Origin: Chryseobacterium gleum
GTDB taxonomy: Bacteria > Bacteroidota > Bacteroidia > Flavobacteriales_D > Crocinitomicaceae
Reading direction: 5' to 3'
DNA length: 10,601 nt
Assembly: GCA_945877005.1 (NCBI GenBank)
Contig: CAMCQL010000049.1
Coordinates: forward strand, 1 to 10,601
In this document: positions 6,033 through 10,601 of the stretch, piece by piece
Position numbering within the stretch: the stretch's first letter is position 1
How the letters are laid out: each line of letters begins with the position of its first letter
Notes under the pieces: generated by a model
Databases searched by the model: none
What the model saw: the letters and a program-made list of their open reading frames with translations, nothing else
What the model was told of the DNA's origin: nothing
Position numbers and translations under genes: made by a program

Positions 6033-7559
6033 TTATTTTTCATTCAATACTGGATGTCCTGGTCGCACAATAAATGTTTTTTCAGTATACATCAACCCGC
6101 CAGGTTTTCGTATAGTAGTGCAATATACAAATGACGTTTCAATCTTTTTCTTATCAATTCTTAGCAATAAATATCCATGGTCTTTATTGTTTAAATATTT
6201 GATTTGTGGGTTGTTGAGTAAGTATCTTTCTTTTCGAATGGGTACTTTTTCTATTCCGTAGTATTCGTCATCATTTGCTGAAGTAATACTTGGGGTAATA
6301 AATTCTACAGCAATATTGTCATTTGTGTCTTTGGTACCGTATTCATCAGATTCAATGGCATATGCCCGATGATAATCTCCGGTTACAATGACAATATTTT
6401 TTTGCGGTAATTTTTGCATGTAATTTACAAGTTTCTTGCGTTCCCATGGATAACCGTCCCAACCATCCATGTAGGTTTCTTTTTTTACTATTGAAGGGCT
6501 ATACATTGGACCGAAGGGTACTTGATTGCCAATAATGTTCCAGGTGTGATTTTTTGATAGGTTTTGTGTAAGCCAAGTGAATTGATTCTTACCTAGAATA
6601 GTTCTTGAGCTGTCGTTAATATTGGGTGCGTCAATGCTATCGGCTTGTAATGATCTTTCAACAACTCGAGTGTCTAGAATGCTAAGGTTTAGTAATTTGC
6701 CAAAGGAAAACGAACGATACAATGGGTGTTTTTCATCTTTTTGCAAAGGCAACCATTCATAATAGGCCTTAATAGCATCATTTTTTCTGTTTTTCCATTC
6801 ACCTTCATTAGATTGATGATTTTCTGCTCCATGAATGTAGGTGTTGTCTGCAATTTCGTGATCATCCCATGTTGTTATTATTGGTTTAAGTTGATGCATT
6901 TTTTGTAAATCAGGATCCAAACGATATAGTGAATACCTTGTTCTATAATCATTCAATGAGATGATTTCATGAGAAGGAATATTTTTTCTACCAATTGTTG
7001 TGTCTCCATAAACTCCAACTCCGTATTCATATATATAATCTCCCAGATGGATCACTAAGTCAATTGATTTGTTTTCAGCAATAGATTTATAATTCGTGAA
7101 GTACCCGTATTCGTAATTACTGCAACTTACGAAAGCTAATTGGATAGATTTTTTGCCTTCGCTAAGGGTTTTGGTTTGACCTATTTGAGAATAAGTGTTT
7201 GAATATTTAAACCTGTAATAATATGAAGAGTTTGGTTTCAAATTTTCTACAAGAACTTTTAGTGTAAAATCTAATGTTTCATCTGTTAATTTTTTACCTG
7301 ATGCTATTTTTTTAGTAAATAAGGAGTCTTTGGCGATTTCCCATTCGATAGTCGCTTCATTAATTTTATTGGGTAAAACTACTTTTGTCCATATTACAAT
7401 ACTGTTAGCTGATGGATCTCCGCTAGCAACACCATGATAAAAAGGAGCATTTTTAGGATTTAATAATGGAATTAATTGTGGATCAATACGCAATTCATCT
7501 TGTGAAAAACTGAATTGATAAAGAATAAATATTGAAAATATAAATATAATTCGTTTCAT
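6033..7559 (-). CDS. Exported PhoD-like alkaline phosphatase/phosphodiesterase
   Basis: PhoD enzymes are metal-dependent phosphomonoesterases/phosphodiesterases that release phosphate outside the cytoplasm. Residues 1-20 form a Sec-type signal peptide (KR, then an Ile/Phe-rich core, ending SFSQ), unlike the twin-arginine signal of B. subtilis PhoD. The N-terminal PhoD domain (about 38-135) opens with HGVASGDP at 42-49 and IVIWTKV at 54-60. The catalytic domain has FVSCSNY at 143-149 (Cys146, matching the iron-ligand Cys of PhoD), HLGDYIYEYG at 171-180 (Asp174), TTWDDHEIADN at 229-239, GNQVPFG at 344-350, DGWDGYPWERK at 365-375 and VTGDYHRAYA at 392-401 (Asp395, His397). The metal site therefore looks complete. 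No type IX secretion C-terminal domain is seen; the protein ends shortly after a beta-rich segment. The gene is alone on its strand, divergent from the helicase gene. True substrate is unknown. Confidence 0.92.
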   Translation of the reverse strand: MKRIIFIFSIFILYQFSFSQDELRIDPQLIPLLNPKNAPFYHGVASGDPSANSIVIWTKVVLPNKINEATIEWEIAKDSLFTKKIASGKKLTDETLDFTLKVLVENLKPNSSYYYRFKYSNTYSQIGQTKTLSEGKKSIQLAFVSCSNYEYGYFTNYKSIAENKSIDLVIHLGDYIYEYGVGVYGDTTIGRKNIPSHEIISLNDYRTRYSLYRLDPDLQKMHQLKPIITTWDDHEIADNTYIHGAENHQSNEGEWKNRKNDAIKAYYEWLPLQKDEKHPLYRSFSFGKLLNLSILDTRVVERSLQADSIDAPNINDSSRTILGKNQFTWLTQNLSKNHTWNIIGNQVPFGPMYSPSIVKKETYMDGWDGYPWERKKLVNYMQKLPQKNIVIVTGDYHRAYAIESDEYGTKDTNDNIAVEFITPSITSANDDEYYGIEKVPIRKERYLLNNPQIKYLNNKDHGYLLLRIDKKKIETSFVYCTTIRKPGGLMYTEKTFIVRPGHPVLNEK

Positions 7560-7786
7560 AATAGTATATTATGCTATAAAGTTATTGTTTTTGACCTCTT
7601 ATTTTCGTTTTTTGTTTGATTTAATATTTTTCACTTTATAACATCATATTAATTTTATTATTTCTTAATAAGGCTGAAAAAAAACACCCTGAATTAGCTT
7701 TGTTGATTTAAGAAAGCATTCTTGTTTTTTTAACATTTTTAGTCTAATCTATAGTCAATTCGAATTCTACTTTTTACTTTTACTTC

Positions 7787-9622
7787 ATGAACGAAATCCA
7801 CCCGCACCAGCAAGAGATGATTGCTTTGATTTCTTTAGAAATGAAGGAACAAGAACAACGATACAAGTTAGATGCGCAAACAAGCTTAAAGCAATTAAAA
7901 GCAGAAGGTCTTGTTTTACATCCAATTACAGTTACACGGAAATCGTTTGGGTATGCGGATTATCCCGAAGTAGCATTTAAGTTGCCATATAACAACGAAA
8001 CAAATAATTTCAAAGATTCTGTTGCAATTGAGTGTTTTATTGAAGGGGAAGAATCGATTAAGGGGATATTGATTGGGATGGATGGTAAAAAAGGGGAATT
8101 TCGATTGTTTGCTCCTGATTTTCCAGATTGGATTGAAGATAAAGGCGTTGGAATAAAAATTGCACCCGATCACAGGACAAGTGAAACTATGATTGCAGGT
8201 GTAAAAAATATTCAACAGTACCCACTTGTTTTTGATGTGTTTAGTAAAATTCATGGTGAATTACCATTTACTCAAGCGTTGAAGATTACCCAAAAATCGT
8301 ACGACTTTAGAAATAAATACTTGAATGACAGTCAACAACAAGCAGTGAAAGCGATGGTTGAGAATCAAGAATTGGTTGTATTGCACGGGCCGCCAGGGAC
8401 AGGTAAAACAACAACGTTGATTGAAGGTATTGTACAATTAATTCAGCTAGGTAAACGTGTTTTGGTAGCTGCACCTAGTAATACTGCTGTTGATAACATT
8501 GCAAAAGGTTTGCTGATTAATCAAGTAAAATTGTTGCGTGTTGGAAATACGTTAAAAGTAGATCAGGCGATTTTTCCTTTTACCCCTGAAGGAAAAATGC
8601 AAGACGCTAAAGAACAGAAAGAAATTAAAAAATTAAAAATTCGTGCGGAAGAATTACGACGTATGTCGTATCAATACAAACGAAATTTTGGAAAGGACGA
8701 ACGAGAACAACGCGCATTATTGCAAAAGGAAGTCAAATCTATCCGTAAAGAAATTAGAGCACTTCGTGATTATTTTGATGAAAAACTCTACGAACAAGCA
8801 GACGTTGTAGTTGGAACACCCATTGGACTTTCTGATTTTTTACCTAAAAATGCATTGTTTGATACCTTGGTATTGGACGAGGCAGGTCAAGCAATTGAAG
8901 CTTTGGCTTGGGTCATTTTTCCTTTTGCTAAATCATGGGTGTTAGCAGGTGATCCGTTTCAATTACCACCAACTGTTTTATCGAACGAGGCAGGGAAAAA
9001 AGGATTGTCAATTTCTATTTTAGAGCATAGTTTTAGGTATTGCCAAGATGTATTTTTCTTAAATACACAATACAGAATGCGGAAATCTATTGCTGATTTT
9101 TCAAGTGAGTATTTCTATCATTCTGCATTGATGACTCCTGAAAATCAATTAGATGTTAGTCAGCATGTTACGTTTTACGATACTGCAGGTACAGGTTTTG
9201 AAGAACAAATGGGACAAAACGGAACCAGTTTGATGAATGAAGGTGAAATAGATGTGATTCTTAAATTGATTGAATATGAGCAATTAGATTCCAAAAAGTG
9301 TGCAGTCATTTCTCCTTATTCTGGGCAAGTACAATTGGCCAAAGAACTCCTTCCTACCGTTACTTTAATCAGTACAATCGATAGTTTTCAAGGACAAGAA
9401 AATGAAATCATTATTTTGTCATTGGTGCGTTCCAATTCGGATGCGGTAATTGGTTTTTTGAAAGATTATAGAAGAATGAATGTTGCACTCACACGCGCCA
9501 AAGAGCAGCTTTTTGTGATTGGCGATAGTTCTACGATTGGTCAAGATGAATTTTACGCAGCATTCTTAGCGTATGTTGAAAAAGTAAATGGTTACAAAAG
9601 TGCTTGGGAATTAATTGATTAA
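7787..9622 (+). CDS. Superfamily 1B helicase, UPF1/IGHMBP2-like
   Basis: This is probably a cytoplasmic ATP-driven DNA or RNA helicase. The motifs occur in order: Q-type LNDSQQQAV at 179-187, motif I GPPGTGKTTT at 201-210, Ia AAPSNTAVDNI at 228-238, II LDEAGQ at 363-368, III GDPFQLPPT at 388-396, IV QYRMR at 428-432, V IDSFQGQENEI at 531-541 and VI VALTRAKEQLFVIGD at 566-580. All residues needed for ATP hydrolysis appear intact. Residues 272-330 form a charged helical insertion between Ia and II, matching the stalk (1B) insertion typical of UPF1-like helicases. The N-terminal 170 residues resemble the beta-barrel 1B/OB part of IGHMBP2. No nuclease, zinc-finger or R3H domain is present, and no defence-system partner is adjacent, so a general role in nucleic-acid repair or RNA handling is more likely than defence. 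The ATG at 7787 lacks a Shine-Dalgarno sequence. Confidence 0.93.
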   Translation: MNEIHPHQQEMIALISLEMKEQEQRYKLDAQTSLKQLKAEGLVLHPITVTRKSFGYADYPEVAFKLPYNNETNNFKDSVAIECFIEGEESIKGILIGMDGKKGEFRLFAPDFPDWIEDKGVGIKIAPDHRTSETMIAGVKNIQQYPLVFDVFSKIHGELPFTQALKITQKSYDFRNKYLNDSQQQAVKAMVENQELVVLHGPPGTGKTTTLIEGIVQLIQLGKRVLVAAPSNTAVDNIAKGLLINQVKLLRVGNTLKVDQAIFPFTPEGKMQDAKEQKEIKKLKIRAEELRRMSYQYKRNFGKDEREQRALLQKEVKSIRKEIRALRDYFDEKLYEQADVVVGTPIGLSDFLPKNALFDTLVLDEAGQAIEALAWVIFPFAKSWVLAGDPFQLPPTVLSNEAGKKGLSISILEHSFRYCQDVFFLNTQYRMRKSIADFSSEYFYHSALMTPENQLDVSQHVTFYDTAGTGFEEQMGQNGTSLMNEGEIDVILKLIEYEQLDSKKCAVISPYSGQVQLAKELLPTVTLISTIDSFQGQENEIIILSLVRSNSDAVIGFLKDYRRMNVALTRAKEQLFVIGDSSTIGQDEFYAAFLAYVEKVNGYKSAWELID

Positions 9623-9651
9623 TTTTTTAGACCTTATAATGACAAATTATT

Positions 9652-9689
9652 AAAATAATATTTAATTTCGTAAAAAAAAATAATATTTA
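9652..9689. repeat. 13-base AT direct repeat before the FISUMP gene
   Basis: AAAATAATATTTA occurs at 9652-9664 and 9677-9689, the second copy ending on the A of the ATG. A near match to the -7 box (TAATTTCG, 9663-9670) lies between them. The sequence is pure A/T, so chance or slippage is a fair explanation. Confidence 0.45.
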
Positions 9690-10468
9690 TGAAGAGATTA
9701 ATCTTATCTATTGCTGTTTTAAGTTTAGTTGCGTGTAAAAAAGAAACAACTACAACAACTACAAATCAATCTAGTTCAGATACAACGAAAACGAATAATC
9801 CTACACCCACAACTAGTACAAACGGTGTGAATTTTAAAACGATTGGTACACCAATTGCTACTTTTGGAGCAGGTGTAAAAGACAATGATGGCAATTCTTA
9901 TAAAACAGTTGTTATCTCCAATCAAGAGTGGATGGCTGAAAACTTAAAAGTTAGTAAATACAACGATGGAACTCCAATTCCAAATGTTAAAACTGGTTGG
10001 TCAAATTTAAAAACAGCTGCTTGGATTACATATAACTATAAAGATACAATGAATGCAAAATATGGTAAACTTTATAATTGGTTTGCTGTCAGTCCAACTA
10101 CAAATGGAAATAAAAATGTTTGTCCTACAGGATGGCATGTGCCTAGTGATATTGAATGGGAAAATTTAATTACGTTTTTAGGAGGAAAGGAAGTTGCTGG
10201 TGGTAAAATGAAAGAAATTGGTACTGTTAACTGGATGACTCCCAATACGGAAGCAACGAACACTTCCTTATTCACGGCTTTGCCTGGGGGTATGTATATG
10301 GATCTTGGTTATTTCTTGTTGTATAAAGGGAGTGCAAATTGGTGGAGTTCAACAGAAAATGATCCTGGTTATGTATGGAGTAGACGTGTTTTTAATGACG
10401 CTCAAAATATTGATAGAGGGTATACGATTAAGTCTAATGGTCTATCAATTAGATGTACTAAGGATTAA
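9689..10468 (+). CDS. FISUMP-domain lipoprotein
   Basis: The signal peptide ends in a lipobox, LVAC at 13-16, so Cys16 should be lipidated and the mature protein anchored in the membrane. Lys-Lys-Glu follows the Cys. Residues 19-46 are a Thr/Ser/Asn-rich low-complexity linker. The rest (about 64-259) matches the FISUMP domain (Fibrobacter succinogenes major paralogous domain, common in Bacteroidota surface proteins): DNDGNSYKTVVISNQEWMAE, then NLKVSKYNDGTPIP at 85-98, YGKLYNWFAV at 125-134, VCPTGWHVPSDIEWENL at 144-160, ALPGGMY at 197-203, WWSSTE at 218-223 and SIRCTKD at 253-259. Cys145 and Cys256 are the usual pair and may form a disulphide. The function of the family is unknown, though a surface or carbohydrate-related role is often suggested. 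It starts 66 bases after the helicase stop and may be read from its own promoter or by read-through; it ends 16 bases before the convergent DCC-family gene. Confidence 0.92.
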   Translation: MKRLILSIAVLSLVACKKETTTTTTNQSSSDTTKTNNPTPTTSTNGVNFKTIGTPIATFGAGVKDNDGNSYKTVVISNQEWMAENLKVSKYNDGTPIPNVKTGWSNLKTAAWITYNYKDTMNAKYGKLYNWFAVSPTTNGNKNVCPTGWHVPSDIEWENLITFLGGKEVAGGKMKEIGTVNWMTPNTEATNTSLFTALPGGMYMDLGYFLLYKGSANWWSSTENDPGYVWSRRVFNDAQNIDRGYTIKSNGLSIRCTKD

Positions 10469-10484
10469 TACGAGTACTTTTAAT

Positions 10485-10601
10485 TTATTTTAGAATTCGT
10501 TCGTTGAGCTCTTTTGAAGGAATTAAACAGGTTCCATCTTTAAATAATTTGTGGCGATTGGCTGCAACTAGGTCATAGCAAAAGTCGCGAATAAATTTTG
10601 G
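10485..10601 (-). CDS. DCC (DUF393) family thiol-disulfide oxidoreductase-like protein, C-terminal end only
   Basis: The last 38 codons of a minus-strand gene run in from the right edge and end with TAA at 10487-10485. The visible peptide includes PKFIRDFCYDLVAANRHKLF and, further on, CLIP. This matches the C-terminal pattern of DCC/YuxK-type proteins (P..RD..Y...A.NR...F......C..P). These are small proteins whose N-terminal DxxCxxC motif, outside this window, gives the family its name; a thiol-disulfide exchange role is presumed but poorly tested. The gene converges on the FISUMP gene with 16 bases between the stops and no clear hairpin there. Confidence 0.82.
   Translation of the reverse strand, partial: PKFIRDFCYDLVAANRHKLFKDGTCLIPSKELNERILK

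Noticed and set aside
7561..7577. Inverted repeat ATAGTAT/ATGCTAT immediately upstream of the PhoD-like start
   Set aside because: On the transcribed (minus) strand it has a C-A mismatch in a short AT stem; too weak to call a leader structure.
7710..7731. AAGAA/TTCTT hairpin followed by seven T in the spacer before the helicase gene
   Set aside because: The stem is only five A/T-rich pairs and no plus-strand gene ends upstream; it is unlikely to be a working terminator or attenuator.
7787..9622. Helicase as part of a defence system
   Set aside because: Neighbours are a PhoD-like enzyme and a FISUMP lipoprotein; there is no nuclease, methylase, toxin or mobile-element gene in the window.

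Overview
The window looks like a chromosomal stretch from a member of the Bacteroidota, most likely a flavobacterium-like lineage. The reasons are the AT-rich composition, the near absence of Shine-Dalgarno sequences before start codons, a TAnnTTTG-type -7 box upstream of gyrB, and the gene families present: a FISUMP-domain lipoprotein, an OmpA-domain protein behind a beta-rich N-terminal region, and a coiled-coil/periplasmic-binding-fold protein. The family assignments come from motifs read by eye; no database search was possible.

Layout. Bases 1-1311 (+) carry the 3' part of a gene entering from the left: a repeated Lys/Glu/Gln-rich coiled coil followed by a type 1 periplasmic-binding-protein fold. 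It overlaps hemF (1304-2203, +), the oxygen-dependent coproporphyrinogen III oxidase of haem synthesis, by 8 bases. hemF meets a secreted OmpA-domain protein (2200-3057, -) tail to tail with a 4-base overlap. A 113-base divergent region holding an imperfect 28-base palindrome separates that gene from a secreted glutathione-peroxidase-family thiol peroxidase (3171-3707, +). Next comes gyrB (3835-5787, +), with its own likely promoter and a very strong intrinsic terminator. A secreted PhoD-like phosphatase/phosphodiesterase (6033-7559, -) converges on that terminator. Across a 227-base divergent spacer lies an SF1B (UPF1/IGHMBP2-like) helicase (7787-9622, +), followed by a FISUMP lipoprotein (9689-10468, +). 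The right edge carries the C-terminus of a DCC (DUF393) family protein on the minus strand (10485-10601).

How the genes relate. The window is mainly housekeeping (haem synthesis, DNA topology, helicase) mixed with envelope proteins, at least five of which are exported or anchored outside the cytoplasm. Most genes appear to be separate transcription units; the only tight coupling is the coiled-coil protein with hemF. No gene-free stretch exceeds 300 bases; the longest are 7560-7786 (227 bases, no convincing promoter or RNA seen) and 5853-6032 (180 bases, only a weak AT hairpin). No rRNA, tRNA, CRISPR, insertion sequence or phage gene was seen. I find no clear new multi-gene system here; the findings are modest, gene-level oddities.
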